Source: Mesaphorura yosii
Lineage: Eukaryota > Arthropoda > Collembola > Poduromorpha > Tullbergiidae
Assembly: GCA_009869945.1 (NCBI GenBank)
Contig: WIXG01000137.1
Location: forward strand, 62,001 to 126,000
Length of the DNA stretch: 64,000 bases
Reading direction: 5' to 3'
Shown here one piece after another: positions 34,301 through 49,300 of this stretch. The notes below the pieces were generated by a model, which made no database searches, had not been told where the DNA came from, and saw only the letters and a program-made list of their open reading frames with translations. A program made the position numbers and the translations under genes. Positions within the stretch are counted from its first letter, which is position 1; each line of letters opens with the position of its first letter.

Positions 34301-37300
34301 CGGAAACCTGAAAGGTTTGACCATTTTGGGGTAGGGAATTGGAAGTTCGGCCTTCAGAGGCGCGATATTTGAATTTTGGGTGCTGTGCTTACGAATGAAT
34401 GGACCGATCATCCATCGAAAGCGTCGAGAAGTCGAGATCTTGAGTGTGAGCGTGAGTGTGAATAAGATAAAGTGAGATTATCACCGCCATGGCGTGGCCT
34501 GGCGTGGAAAACAAAGCCCAAGCCAGCGTTTGCTTAATGTAAATGGCTGCACTGCAGCCTGCGAACAGCAATAATGTAGCTCGGTGCAATATATTATTAT
34601 TAGATGAAGAACAGTGATAAAAAGATTAAGAAAATGTTACAGGCTGTACTGGGACGAATACGCATACGAGTGTGTGGAGTAGGCGTTGAAGTTATCAGCT
34701 CCGATGCGCGATGCTCCGTACTTGTACTTTATCCTTTGACTCCATAAGTTATTGCCAGTGCCACGGCAGGCAAGGCAAGCAGAAAGTGCATGCATGTGTG
34801 ATGTGTGTTGTTATCGGTTCAAAAGATCAGACAACAATGCCTGATTTATAATGACAGCATAATGACTTGGTATGGAAGGGAAACGCAACGCATCTCTGCT
34901 CGTCGCCTCGACTCACACTGCACTGTACTGCTACACTAAATTATCATCTTCTTTGCTCTGCTCTGCTCTGGCTGAGTGTAATAAAAAATCACTTACGAGC
35001 GTTTACAGCATTTACATTGCCTCAGCCTGAGTCTTCGCCAGCGTAGTCATCGTAAATATTTTGTTAACAATTACCTTGTTATTACCATCACCAGGCAAGG
35101 CAAGTCAGGCCAGGCCAGAGATGGTGATAACAATGCAGCAGTATTGTTTAAATTGGAGTATGATTTATTGGAATTGCAATCCGATCATAAAACGGCTCGA
35201 ACCAACTCAGCGCGTACTCGTACGGCAAGGCAATAGAAAGTTAATCTTTGGGTCCGGTCCGGTCCGGTCGTGTAATGGAGAAATTGTGTTTGGTTGTGAA
35301 TTGCCATTGCGATTTGGGTCTGTGCTTGAGACGACGGGAAATGAACTTTCTCAATCACGTACCACTCCGAGAAGCGAGAGAGCCACTACACAGAAAAGTG
35401 ATGGATGGCCCGTTTTGGGGATCAAAACCCTTCGGAACGTGTCGTACATTTGAATGAGGATGCTTGACTTGACTGTGGCGTATTTTTCATGTCGCACCTC
35501 CGAAAATGTAAATTCCAGAATCACGAAAGATTCGAAATTGAAGCGCGACGAACTCCCAAATTTGGGCATAACTCACTACTCACTGCTTACAAGTGAACTC
35601 ATTAATTGAGAAGATGTAAATTACGCCGTGCCCACGTCGAAGGCGTTCTTGTCGTTTGGAGCGGCCGATCCGACATTTATTGACCAATTTAGTCAACGAG
35701 CATAATCAATTCAGCATCACGAACGACGGGCAGGAGCAGAACAGCAGACACGTTAATTGACAATAATGCGAGAAGTGAATAAAGTCAATAGCTACAATGG
35801 ACGGACGTGAACACGGCGCAGCGCAAAGTGATTGTGATTATTTATTGGGCCCATTTATTATAATAATCATCAGCTGCCTGGCCTAAAAGGTGTTGACACG
35901 ACACAAGATCCGAACCCTTTCCTTTCCTACTTTGTACGTGTTTCCAAAAGCAGACTGCAGATTATAATCATTTGCTCTGTGTATTTATCCTTTTTATGGC
36001 TCGAGCGTTGGTCTGGTCTGGCCATGGCAGTAATTTATAAGAGTTATTGCCCGATCGTGTGTCGCGATAACCGCCGACCACCGCCACCAGCCACCAGGCT
36101 CTTGTTCTCTTGTTTCGCGTGCTCCGGTTGCTTGGTCTCGTCGCGCATTGGAAATTGCTGATCTTCGCTTCTGTACCGCGACTTTTGTCATTAAACTCCG
36201 GCTAGGAGCCTCCCAAGCACCCGTTTTATGACCCGAGCACGAATTCCCGGCTCCTGAACCGGAAATTGCATTCGCGATCAGAATTCTGGTCGAGTCGGCG
36301 ACGTGACGCGTTATGTATTGTTTTAGGACGAATGACGATCATCTTTCTGGGCTCGCTGGCGTGGCGTGGCGGTGCTGGCGGAAGTTGTAAAGATAAGAGA
36401 TCAAATTAAAATTAAATTTACAACTGCCATGCGTCGCAATGTGATGCGATGAGGGAAGAGCAACGCGACGGGCCAGTAATCTAATGTAATGTAATCCCAG
36501 GGATTAAAATTTAAAGATGTTTTCGAGATGACGATGATAATGATGGGACGCTCAAAGCGTGACACGCAGCGAGGTGTCGTCATCTGCTAATTAAAGTCTG
36601 CCTGACCTGCGTCGCCTGCCCCTGCCTACCTTTTGCCTGCTCCTGCTTGCTGCTGCTTTTCATCATAATCATTTTCTTGCTCCGGTCCGTCATTAAAGCA
36701 CAATTAAGATCATCTCTGACGATATGCAACAGTCGAACAGTGAATTCGAATTCTTCATCTTGATACGCGGCGCCCTGTTCGTGATTTATGAGTGTCCACT
36801 TTCTTGTCGAGCTTAATAAGCAGTGCAGAGATTACAATCGTGAACAATCTCGTGTGCGAGAAGCAAATGCAAGGCGCTAGCCAATCAAATCTCGTGCGCA
36901 GACAGGAAATGCGAATTGCACCACGCGCACGCGCAAGCGGCACGCAAAATTACGACGGTAGAGGATAAGATTTTGATTTCGCCATGCCATTCACCAATTT
37001 GAAGATTAGCGCAAGAAGCCACTCAGAGAATGAGAAACTCAATTTTCAGCCTTTTTGGTGTTTTCAGGTCGAAAATTAATTCCCAGAAGCAAGAATTCTA
37101 TTTGCGCTGCCTATCTGTCAGTTTTGTCGGCAGATACAAATCTCGGCGTGAGTGAGTAGCTCGTAGCTCGACGAGCCGCTAATTGATAAGGGAAATGAGA
37201 TTTCATTTTTGTAGGCAATACGCGAAGCGCAGGATTAATTTGTTCTCACCCAAAATAATTGCAGCCAGCACCAAGCCAAAGCCAAGCCAGTCAAGGGCAA

Positions 37301-40300
37301 ATTTCCGGTCCGACTCGGCTCGGTCGGGCAGCGATAAAGATCGGGTTCATCATCTCGCTCGTCACTGTAATCATCGTGAGCATTTGCGTGTCCTCGCCAC
37401 GCCAGCACACCGCCGGTGTGAATCTATGAATTGAAAATTCGCGTCCGTCGAATGCCGAAAATCGAAATTGATCTTCGTAGCAATGCTAATGCAATTGCAG
37501 GCACAAGCAGGAAGGCAGTCGATCTTGGCTGAGGTGCACGACAGCGAGCAAAAGAAAGAACGGCCGGTTATCAGATGCGAGCTCTTTGCCTTTTTTCTAT
37601 TCACTTTTTGTGTTGTTATGAAATATATTCAATCTGCTGTGTTTAGATAAGTCGACAGTACACGCGCACGTTGCACATAAGAAGGGAAAGGAGCAAGAAA
37701 GATGATGAGGTACGACGCGTGGTAAAAGTTTCTCAAAGTTTCTTATCTTCGCCGTAACAGGCAATTTTTTTACTCCAGCATTGGCCCAGCACAAGCACAC
37801 AAAAGAGACAGCACACGAGAGAAAGAGAGCAGACAAGGAAAAATTGTGTATGATTTTCGGGGCGGATGAAAAATCTGCGCGCTGAGCAATCAAGTGTAGA
37901 TATCAATGAGAAACAAGCACAGAAACATTCAATTTCTTGTACATCTTTCATCCGCACCCGCCACGCGCTGCAGTGCGCAGCGCGCTGAAGGAGAAAGTTC
38001 TTAAACAAGACAATCTCTGCTGGCATGCCATGCCAAGACTGAAGACGGGCAACTTCTTTTGTTATGTGTAAATGTAAATAGAATTTTTAAAAGAAGGCGC
38101 AGGCAGGCTGTTGGCTTGTCGCGGCGTGGCGTGGCTTTGGCATGGATGGATGAAGATGATGCGATGATGATGATGAGGTGTTCTGTACTGTTCTGTGCTG
38201 AACGCCGTCGGAGCGACAGGAGAGGCGGTAGCGATAAGCGAATAAACACCACACCGCCAAGCCCGACCGAGCTTCTTCACAATACTTTCTTGCTTTATTG
38301 AATTGCGTGCGCGAATTTGGCAGCTAAGTCGAGAATCGAAATGAAGGGACGACGTACGCGAAAGAGTTTGGGAGGATGTGAATGAGATCATGATGGACTT
38401 CGGGCCTGCCTGGTCGTAATCTGAACGACTGCGAGCGACGAGCGTGGACAGGAAGGAAGATGAGTTTCCCTGTAAATCGCGCCTGGTAAAATCCCCGAGA
38501 TTAAAAATTCCCATCTGCGCCACGACGCCGTAGCGGTCATGGAGTCTGATCATTTATTATTATGTTGTGTTGTGTGTTGCTTACGCGTTACGACAAAGTC
38601 AGAGTCAATCATCATCAATTCATTTTTAATCTCGGACGACACTTGTGAGTCTGCTGTGTTGTGTTGCTGGCTGAGATCATATTTTGTGTCTTGACGGCTC
38701 GGGCCGGCCCGCCCGGATTATTTTATCTTTTGTCAAGTTTCAATTTCCGTTCAACACAAGAAGCTCGTGGCTCGTATCGTCCTCGTCTCAATCGTCGTGC
38801 CCGTTTCATTATTTTCTTATTAGAGCATCGGTGGAGGCCGGGAAAGCGTTCTAATCTCAATCCGTTGTGATCTGCTACCGCTGCCTGCGAAGTGCGAACG
38901 GAGCCAAGCTTCAAAGAGATGGATGATAGAGTTGTTGAATTGAAGTCGAAAGTCGAATGTTTTCAACCCTTTCGTATTCGCCATTCACACTCGCACTCGG
39001 TATTTGGTCTGATATCTGTATCTCCGGCTGTTCATCCTTTCCGTTGTTGGCATGCTGGCTGGGCTGATGTCCGTTGCCTTGTCGTTGATGCGATGAATGC
39101 GTGCCTTGGACTTTGATTTCAAATCGCATCTCCATTCATACGGTTGCCCAATCGTCATCGCGGCTGCTAACTGATAACAAGCAGGCAGCAGGAGCAGAAT
39201 TATATGCGACCTGAAGATGATAAAGCAGATCACATTTTAACGAGAGATTCCTCAAGTTATGTAAACAAGCGGTAGCGGTGCGGTGACTGATTACCTTACC
39301 GTTCGTGGATGATGCAATCACGAGCCGAGTTAGATGCAAGATTCTCGTTGACATGCGATGCGCGATACTTCTGCGTCTAGTTTATGTCCAAGCAGTGTTT
39401 AGCCAGCTTATCTTTTGGTCACTGGTCGATAGTTATATTCACTATTGATCTCTGTCTGCTGCTTATTGCTTATTTACCGAAATCGAAATCTGAATCAACA
39501 CCTGCCTGCAAATGAATTGAAAGGATTCTTGTATCGTCTCGGTTAAATTCTAAATGCTAAGTGATCTTTGTATTGATAGAAGATAAAGTTGACCGATTTG
39601 AAATTCGAATTCGAATTTCGTTCAACAAGCCAACGTAACGCTTGTGGGCGCGTGTGTCTCATTTTCCCCACACGCCTACGCCCAATCGGCCATCGGGCAT
39701 CCCGACTTTCCTGGCTTGGTCGACCCGCATCTTGCATCTTGCTTCGCATCTTCTGCGTGAGGTTCTCAAGCTGTTGTTTTTCTCACCGTCCGTCCATACC
39801 TTCGCCTTCGCGCGTCTGAACTCGTAATCTATTATTACGAACGTCTGCGGTCCGAGATTCTTTAATGCTCAGTTGAGGTGAGATTTTTTCCATTTTAATC
39901 AAGCGTTGATCGAGTTCAGGGCAGAGGTTGGTCATTGAAAACCTGTTTCTGTTTCAAGACTGAGTTCAGTCTGAAGATGCTAATCTCGTCTGCCAATCTG
40001 GCCGTGCATAATAATGAAGAGTGCGGGCAACATATGGGCAGTCTGCACTGCACAACTGCACTGAATTTAATTATGGTCTAATAACAAATACGAATTCTCG
40101 GTCAGAAAACAAGTTCACCTCACGAGCGAGCGGCCTCATACGCGCGATGGCGAATCTTTACGAGCAATCTTCAGGTACTTCAGCCGCGATTCGAGATTTA
40201 TGCGCGTGATATGTGGACGGCTTCAGGAAAGACATCCGACAGTGACCCGCCGTTTTAGCTTAAGTAATAACATCGCACCGCGAATTACATCACAAATTAA

Positions 40301-43300
40301 CGACTACTTAAAGAATTATAAATTACATCGCACCACTCGAGACTTGAGAATTGAGACTGCTCAACTACTGCTGCTCGGCGGAAATCACAACAATGCAATA
40401 GCATTACGCGAATGCGTACGAGTATGCAATGATTTTTTGTTTTGTACAAAGCATCAATTTAATGGCACATTAACTAATCTAAATTGGCGAGAACGTAGTG
40501 CTCGAACAATAGCGCCGTTTGTAAGTTAATTGGTACAAATTACATGTTAACTACAAACTGGGCAGAAAGTTCTCAAAGGATGCGATAGAAAATCCCATTT
40601 TTGCTGGGCTGCGGGCCGTTCTGCTGCGATGCTGATCACGAATGACGAGTCCCGTTTGCGAATTAGAATTCTGGAGCCGTACGCGTTCTCGCGACGCGGG
40701 CTTTTTTACATTACAAACTCAATCAGCGGTATCAGGCGGCTCGGATCCTCGATTCTGACTCTGACTCTGACGTGTCGCAGTGATTGAGTGAAATCCGGAC
40801 ACGACAGGCAAACGCTTCTGAGGCACAGAAGCTCCGCTCAAACGCTGCTGGTAAATGCTGGTGAACGTGAAAGGGTTCGACTTCCTTTTAATAATAATTC
40901 TTAAATTGATGATTCAATCCGAAGCAGAGAGACAAGTGTAATTTCCCCTTTTCAAGTCCTTCCTCAGTTGCCTGTGCCCATGTATCCTGCAGTTTGCGTT
41001 GCAAAGCCTGAGATTTGAGCCGGGATGAAAAGAATTCGAGTGTAAAGAATCCACTATCCACGGCTCATACTCGAGCACATTTCAATGCTGCCCGCGTACG
41101 AGAAGCTCGACGCGTTCTCTAGTCTGTCTTCGTCTTCGAGTAAGGGCTTTCTACGTGCTCTGCTCGTGTATCTAAATATTTTGACAGTTGACAAACAACG
41201 AGTCATCATCGCAGCTCAAAAATTGACAGATGACAGCCAGACGAAGAGATGACAATTTGATTCCAATTCCCAAACCAGTCGAGTCGAGCCGTTCTCTTAC
41301 GTGCGTGCGTTGTAAAATGTAAAATAAAATTCAAAGCCACGCCAGGTTCAGACTCGGGCTCCAAAATACCAAAATTGAGAATTGAGTGTTTTCCATCTCT
41401 CCGATTTACAAATTTACAATGTTACGTAAATCTTTACGCTATAAACCAGATTCGCAAGCCAGGCACTTGAAACTTGACTGAAATCAGCTTCCCGACCCCG
41501 TCTGACTTCCTGTTTATTGATTTTTGGCGAAATTAATCTTAAAAGCATGAAACACGAGCCGCGTGCTCAAAGCAGCAGCCTGCACGCACGAACCGCATTC
41601 CGTTTATGACAATTGTGATTAGCTTCACATTAGTCATGCCAAATTTTATGAGTGCCTGCTAAAAGCAGCACGCTGGTACTCAGCATTCTCAAGGCGAATG
41701 GCATTGGCAAATGGCGAAGGAGAAGGCGCCGATTAGATTCGAACCGCGTGATACGAGACAGACTCCGCCACAGCCATGCTGCCTGTAGTTCCCGGGCAGA
41801 ACACTCTCGAAATCCATTTAGCAGCGGCTTCGACTGAGCACGAAGCACGAATCTGACAGAGCTTATCAGACAGCCTAAAATAAATAAACTGATAAGAAAT
41901 TGCTTGACGTTCCTTTTGGATTTGCCTTTGCCTTGTAAAGTAACTCGACTTGGCCTGGCCTGAGCCAGGCCGAGCCTAATCTGCTCTGAGATCTGAAGTT
42001 TGTTCTGCAGCATTTGGCATTTGGCGTTAGCGTTTTGTGGATCATCGTCTCGTCAAACCCAAGCCAGGCCGAGACAAGTCAAAGGGTTGAATCGCAGTGC
42101 AGTTGTTATCGGACAATAGCGTTTTTTATTATTTTTTGTTTATATTGCATGCATGCGATTGTGAGAAGGCAAAGCTCTTGAGTCATGTCAATTTCTTGCG
42201 TATTGCGTTCGCGTTCTGTTCATGTTGTCGATCGAAAAGACAATCTAAATGCTTGCCACGCTATGACTGCTTTGCTGATAGAGATCAGTGAACTGGCACG
42301 CTAGCGTAGCGTAAGTAAGGAAAGGGTTAAGGAACAAAGAGAGGCATTATGGAGAGGGATTGCTTGTCATTATATTTATCGTTCTGTAGCGCTGATAAGC
42401 GCTACGCGGCCAGGCCGGCATGCACATGCAATTCATTGCGTGAAGACGCACGAAACCCTGGCCTGAGAAGAGAAGGGAATGGCAACGGCTGGCACAGCAG
42501 TTATTACATATTGATAAAGTTAATGATGTAAGAGAAAGATAATCTCAACCACTCCGCAGCGCAGGCACGCATCGACTCCCGAAGCGACTGTCCAGCCAGC
42601 CTGTCAACTTGCCCTGGAATATTTTGGTCCGCAAACGTCGAAGAGCATTACCGCTTGCTAATCGCCTGGCCCGTTTTCTGTATGCATGGGAAGCATATGC
42701 AAAGCCCGGCACGGCACCGGCAGTTAACTCCTTGTCTTGTCAATCGGCTATTGGCCCTCCTCCTTCATTTCATCGTGTATCACGAAAAGGGCCTCGTTCA
42801 GTTTATCCGTGTCCGTCCGTGATGCTTTATCAAACTCTCCGATCCGACTGCCCAACGATACAAATCTCTGAGCTCTGACTTTGAGCGTTTGGCGTAAATT
42901 CTCTCTTGTTCGGTTCAATTCAGAATTTTTATTGCAAACTTGTCATAAATTCAAGCAATTTGCAATGGAATTGGGCACAACTTGACTTTTGATGTTCACC
43001 TTTGACGTATTCGCATTGAAAACTGTACATTTTAATTAAATCCGTTGCTGTAGTTGAACAGAAGGCAATTATCAATGGTTTTTCGGTCCGGATGTGAAAA
43101 TCTTCGCCTGAACCTTTGCCCCGAGTAGACGATTAAAAGTAGAAGCAAAATGAACGCTTGTAAGTGAATCTGTCATCGAGTCATCGCTCATGTAATTTGT
43201 GACTTGATTTCCATTTCCACTCCGCGTCTGAATCATAATAATCTGGCAGCAATGTGACAAGTACGAACAGGCTCGGCGAGACAAGACAGCGTGGTGGCTT

Positions 43301-46300
43301 TTGCTGTGCCGTTCTGTGTGGCACACATTTTAAGGCGCATTTTATTTTCCTGAATTGTGAATAAATTTTCTAGGCTTGTGACCATTAAATAGATTTTATG
43401 CAGCAAAACAAGCAAGCAAAGACAAAGCATCCTTGAGGTTTGAGCCATTGGAATTGGGATTTTCGTGGCACTCATTTTTATTATTCCGATTGGAACTTGT
43501 AACAACACATTGCAAATTAATTCGCGAGATTTCTGAATTCTGATGCAATTGCGCTTTATTTTCGCTGCTGCTTCCTTTCGCGAATTGCGAATTGAGATTG
43601 CCTTGTCGGTTCTTGGAAACGAACTTTGCATGGCAGGCAGGCAGGCTGTGAGAAGTGAGAACAAAAGAGAGCGACCGACTTAATCTTGACTAATTATCGC
43701 CGCTTATCGGACTCGCGCTGCCGCAAACTTGTGTAATAAAAGGAATTGTAAAAAAATTAAGAATTGTTCTCGGAAGCAGGCAAAGCAAGAGCAGAGCAAA
43801 AGAGCCAGAGCAAAGGCAAAAGCAGAGATAAGCATTGCATAATATTTTTATGATAAATGGCTGGAGTGTCTTATAAGTACGGAAAATCTGCAAAACGCAG
43901 AGCAAAGGCTGAATGAAGCACTAAAAGCTCAAAAGATGAGATAATTTTTATTAGTATTCTTCCAAAGTTTCTTATTTCTCTGAATCTGAATCTGTGCAAT
44001 GCATTACAATTACAATGACTCGGCCACCAATTTCAGGCAGGCAACTTCTGAATAATTCCCACCACATAACACACACGCCCACGTCCGCGCGCCGCGTCCC
44101 CGCGGCACAAATTGCAAATTCCTGTCTTGGTTTATGATCGCATTCTTATCTTCACAATTGAACTGTGAACGTGAACTGTGAACCGAGACTTTTCCATTAT
44201 GCATTGTTATTGTTGCTGTTACTGGTCTACGTGCCTTCGCCATCGTAGACCAGTTTGGCGCTCGGCGTTTGGATCCATAAATCATTGTTATTGTTTTGAA
44301 TTATGGAATTGATAATGCGATCACTGCTTGACTGACGAAACTGACGATGACGATGGTGATGGCGATCGGGAGTGAGTGCGATGAATCGATGAATGAACAA
44401 TCGTATCATGACGATGCGATGGTGGGGCAGCCACGCACAGCGACGACCGGCATGGCACGGCAAGCGCGTAGATCACGAGCCCGATATACGTATTTCACGA
44501 GATTCACGACTCGCAGTCGTCGGAAAGGCCCAGATCACATTGTGTTGTGGTAATTTGATGTTAAGTGGATATGAAATGGACCACCCGCTGGCCACACTCA
44601 ACAACCTCTGCATTCTGCATTGTTACAGGCGCGTAACAATGGACTGCCTGCCTGCATCGCTTTGCTTCTTGAGAGCTGAGCCGAGCCTGTAATGTAGCCA
44701 CAGTTGTTGACATATTATTGATCTTTATTAAATAAGATTATAATACCGCAACGTACCAGCATAGCACCGGGAGCGGGTTGCATTCCTCCATTCAGCCATT
44801 CAGTGTTCGATCTCCAATGGACTCGCTCGCACATCGAATCTCCGTTCGCACTTCATAATTTGAACAATGCGGCTGCTGGCTCCCATTTTTCCTCCCTCTT
44901 ATCAGCTCCGACCAAACTTTTTCCACGGACATTTCCTTGCTTTGCCTGATGCGGTCTGGCCGGTCGGTCGCCTGTCTTGATGCTGATATACAATTTTTTC
45001 ACTTGAGTCACTCGCCCGAACGAGAACGGCGGGGACAACTTACCAATACGAACACCAACTTTCAATATGCTCGAAAACTTTCGCCACGTCGCCTCGCGGA
45101 TATTGGATATAATAATAACCAATCTGGCCGATACGAATCTTAATCCGAGCCTACAAAGAAAAAATTGGTTAAATAAACTTTGAAAGTTTCTCGGTCGAGC
45201 GCGGCTTTGTACTGAATTTTTCGAGGAGAATTTATTGAGCAAGCGATGCTGGCGCTGGGCGTGGATGCATGTGCCCGGTTGATAAAGACGGTGAAAGCAT
45301 GGATTATTATAATGCCAATGCAGTGCCCAGTCAAGTCAACACTTTCACCACCACTGATGCGGTTGCTTATAAGTTACGAAATTTTGGTCCCCGAATGCCA
45401 AGCGAGTCCATTCCTAACGCTAATCTCCATGCGGATGCGATGCATTTGGTATTTGCAGGCAGGCGGGCCAGGTTGGGCCCAGCCAGGCTTGAGTCTTGAG
45501 TGCTGATAAGCGCCAAGAAAATGAGTTAAGCACCTCGGCGGAGTGACTGAGTGCACTTTATCTTGTTCCTGCTCTATTCTTCTGGGAAAGCCAAGTCAGG
45601 CAGCCAAGAAATGGGTTCTCGCGAGAAGAATCGAGTGGAGATAAGACGGCAGTCCTAAAAATCCAAAATAACAAGAGAAAGAGCAGCGAACGCAGCAGCA
45701 GAAGCAGGCTTTGCAGTGTATGTGTAATGATGTGCCATTAAAAACCACATCTTACCCCGCATCACTGCCATCATCATCATGCAGATGATGGTGCATAAGT
45801 AATCAGCATCTCAGCCACCACCGCTGCTGCCGCCGCAACCATTCCAACAATGCAAGCAATTCTTCTTATTCCCACACCACGCACACCATTTATTCACTCT
45901 TTGACAGATAAAAATAATAATAAATCACTGATGACTTTTTTCCTGTGCTCTTGCTCTTCTCTATTATTCTCTTCTGCTCTTCACTTCATCTTCATCTTCC
46001 GCGTCTTCGTCTGAGCCCAAGGTACAAAAAGAAAGTGATCTTGATATCAGCTTCATTCAGTGGCAGCGGCGGTGGCAGCCGCCAGTGGCTTCGCTGCCAA
46101 AAGTAAACTGCGTGCTTATTATCTCGTTTTCGTTGCCGTCTTCTTTCTTCTCATTATGCAAGCCAGTAAAGAGTCGTATTTTCTACTTTCTCCATTACCG
46201 CCTGCATGGCAGGCAGGCACTGGCATTGATATGTCTTCAGGTGGCACAATACATCACGTGACGTGTGATCTGAAGATCACGTATCAAGTTTCCTGTTCCT

Positions 46301-49300
46301 CGAGCACAGCTTGTACTTTCCATTCCGAGTTTTCTAGTTCAAAGCTGAAAGCTTTTAGGCATGCATTTCCTGATAGCCAGGCCAACCGCACCCGTACAAA
46401 GTTTAGTGAACTGGAGCGTAGCAGTGCGTAGTAAAGTGCACGTAGACATCTAAGATGGGATCAGCTGATAAGGAAACTATACGAAAACTCCGGCTCGATG
46501 CGATCACTCACTTGGTTCTTGGTTCCGTATCGCCTCGTTGTTTCGTACTGCTTCGCCTGATTTGCCTGCGCCTCGCCGAAGAGATTCCCCAGAACGATTA
46601 AAACGAAGGCAAGGCAGAAAAAAGCTCTTTAGATCAAGTCACTGATAACGTGTGGATCAATCTACGCGTACTTGGTCTTTGGACGTGTTGTATAGTATAC
46701 GGGCTGGCTGGGCTACGGGCTCGTAGAATTTATGGAGATTCTTATCTCATTCTCCTTCCATTTTCGTTCTCGCTCGCTCTTCTGCTCTGCTCTGCCTGTA
46801 CTTAGATTGTAGTAATTGATACGCGTACGGGCGAGAGTGCAGTCGTCCAAGTCCAATGGATTGGATCTCGATGAGTCATAATTCATCAGTCGTTGTCGTT
46901 GCAAGGTACAAAAGTACAAGTAGCCAGTTAGCCAGCCAACAACCCTTTTAAAATCCAGTTTGCATGTGATCTCATCATAAAAGCAGTTAAACAGCAGAAG
47001 ATCCATTTACAAGTCCAAGATAAGGCCATGAAGACGCAGCAACGCACTGATAAAATTCCTCACATAAATTGATCTCTTCTCGTGGAATTCTAAAATCACA
47101 ATCACGGCAACTGGCAACTGCATGCAACGCACAGTTAAACCTTAAACGTTAAATGGATTTCAGAATTTTAATTTCAGAGTTTTTCTGTGCTGTGCCTGTG
47201 CGGCGATAAGATTGGGGCAAAGTACTGTCTAGCTTAAGTGATGGGACCATGAATTAAGATGCTGTTCGAGCGCCGTGCCTCAATTACCTTTGAAATCTTG
47301 TCGTCGTGGCCTTAATGGACTTGTGCAGATAAATAATTTGTCCACCACGCACTCCACTGGCTGCGTTATCTAATCAGAGACAAGAATTCTCAGATTCCTC
47401 GTGCAAGTGATGTGAAATCCATTAAAACTCAATCTAGTCGTGGTCGTGGTCGTCTCGACAGCGGCGGACAGCGCATCGCAGGGCTGCTGCGCTGACGGGC
47501 CGTCGAGATCAAGGATGCAAGAGTTCATCTGCTCTTCTGCCAGCGATCAGCACAGGAATTCCACCCAGATGACGTTTGTCGACGATCATCTTGTGTTGTA
47601 CTTCTTGTTCAGTATCATCATATCTGCTCTGCGGTGCGATATAATTAGTGACATGACAAAGTCCAATGACATTGCTCGTCTTGTCTATGTGATCTTTGAA
47701 TCATCCACCGCATCTCATCTTTGACAAGACACAGCGGTCAGTGTATTCGTCTACCAGTAGCGGATAATTTTTTTGGGGTAATCAAATGGGATTTCGAGAG
47801 CATCATAATCATGAGCACGAGTCATGATTCCGATTAGGCAGGCATCACAATTATATCCTTAACGGTCGAGGACGAGCATTGAGTATAGATTCATTGATGA
47901 TTGTAATCTTGGCTTTGGCTTGAATCATCTGCTCTGCAGGCACAGGGTGAACTCTCGAGCTCTCGACCACTTTTCACATCAGTAATATGTGATATATATT
48001 GCCAAGATGCTGATAAAGAGTTCAAGCACCACAGCCACGCAAGGGACTCGAGAAATCAAATTGAAATCATGCGGAATGAAGAATTCGAATTCAATGAGAG
48101 AAGATCGAGAGTCATGCCGGCTGATGGCTGAAGACGCAGAATGGCAAGCAGAATTCAATTGATTTCAGATTAATAATTCGCAATTGCAATTGATCCGCAT
48201 TGCCAGCCAGCTGATGCCACAATGCACGACGACGACGACCAGGAGGGAAAGGAAAGTGTGGTGAAGAGATGACCTGCGATGATAAGCAGATAATGAGAAT
48301 CGTTATGCTGGCTGTTGATCGGGATAATCTTGGATTTGATCTCTGCTCTGCTGCTCAGCTGCTCTGCTGTGGACGAGGAGTCGAGTCTTTAAGTCTTGAA
48401 ATGTGGTACAGCACAATCAGAATCACAAACCACAATCACAGCACACACAACAATAGAAATAGAAATTATTTATGAAATTATTGACATGTGATCTCTAATT
48501 GGGAAATAATTGGAATTGTGCTGACGAAAATAGCAAATACAAATTCTTCGTGTCTCGTACGTGTATTCGTATCAGTGATCAGTCACGACTTCATGCAATA
48601 CATTGCTTGCGAGAGAGACTTGGAATCTGTGAAGACTGCGGTGCGGGTTATTGCGTCAGATTTACGAATTGAATCGATGTTGATGAATTTTTGCTGATGA
48701 ACCTTCATAATTCGAATCTTTCTTAAATCTCAGCTACGGACCCGATTTTTAGTCACTACTTGCGTTGACGCTGGGAATTTTAGTTTTAGTCGATTCGACT
48801 CATAATCTTAGTTGTGCCATTTTTCCACTCTTTGTTTACGGCGTACGTACGCGTACGCGCACGATCCAATTCTGGTTCCCGCACCGTTTTTCGGCGATCT
48901 CTCCAGCTTTTTTGCTGCCGGAGGTAATTTACATACTAAAGACATTAATATTTGATGTTATCTGCCTGGAACTGCCATCGAGCCCTTTCTCAGTCAGATT
49001 TTCTGTCATTATCCGGAATTTCCAGCCAGGCAAGACGCAAGACAGGATCGCAGCAGAAATATGATTACGAAAGCAGAATTGCAATGTAGAAAAGAAAGCA
49101 GACTTTGGCTTTTCCTCCAGCCACAGTCAGTGCTTGTGTCTGTTATCAGTTGGCTTCAAATTCCTATCTCGTGCACGTCCTCCACATTTCTGTAACCCTT
49201 TTCTGGCTCTGGATTCCAGTGCAGCGCAGCACATCACATCACTGCAACCGCTGGAAGAACGGACGGATGGATATTAAGATATTCTAATGACTTTTTCCCT

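Noticed and set aside
41730-41760. GATTCGAACC word resembling a tRNA B box
   Set aside because: No matching A box, anticodon arm or acceptor stem could be folded around it.
46060-46431. Plus-strand frame with an Ala-rich start and one hydrophobic segment
   Set aside because: The frame opens on GTG, not ATG, and has no splice or family support; probably intronic noise.
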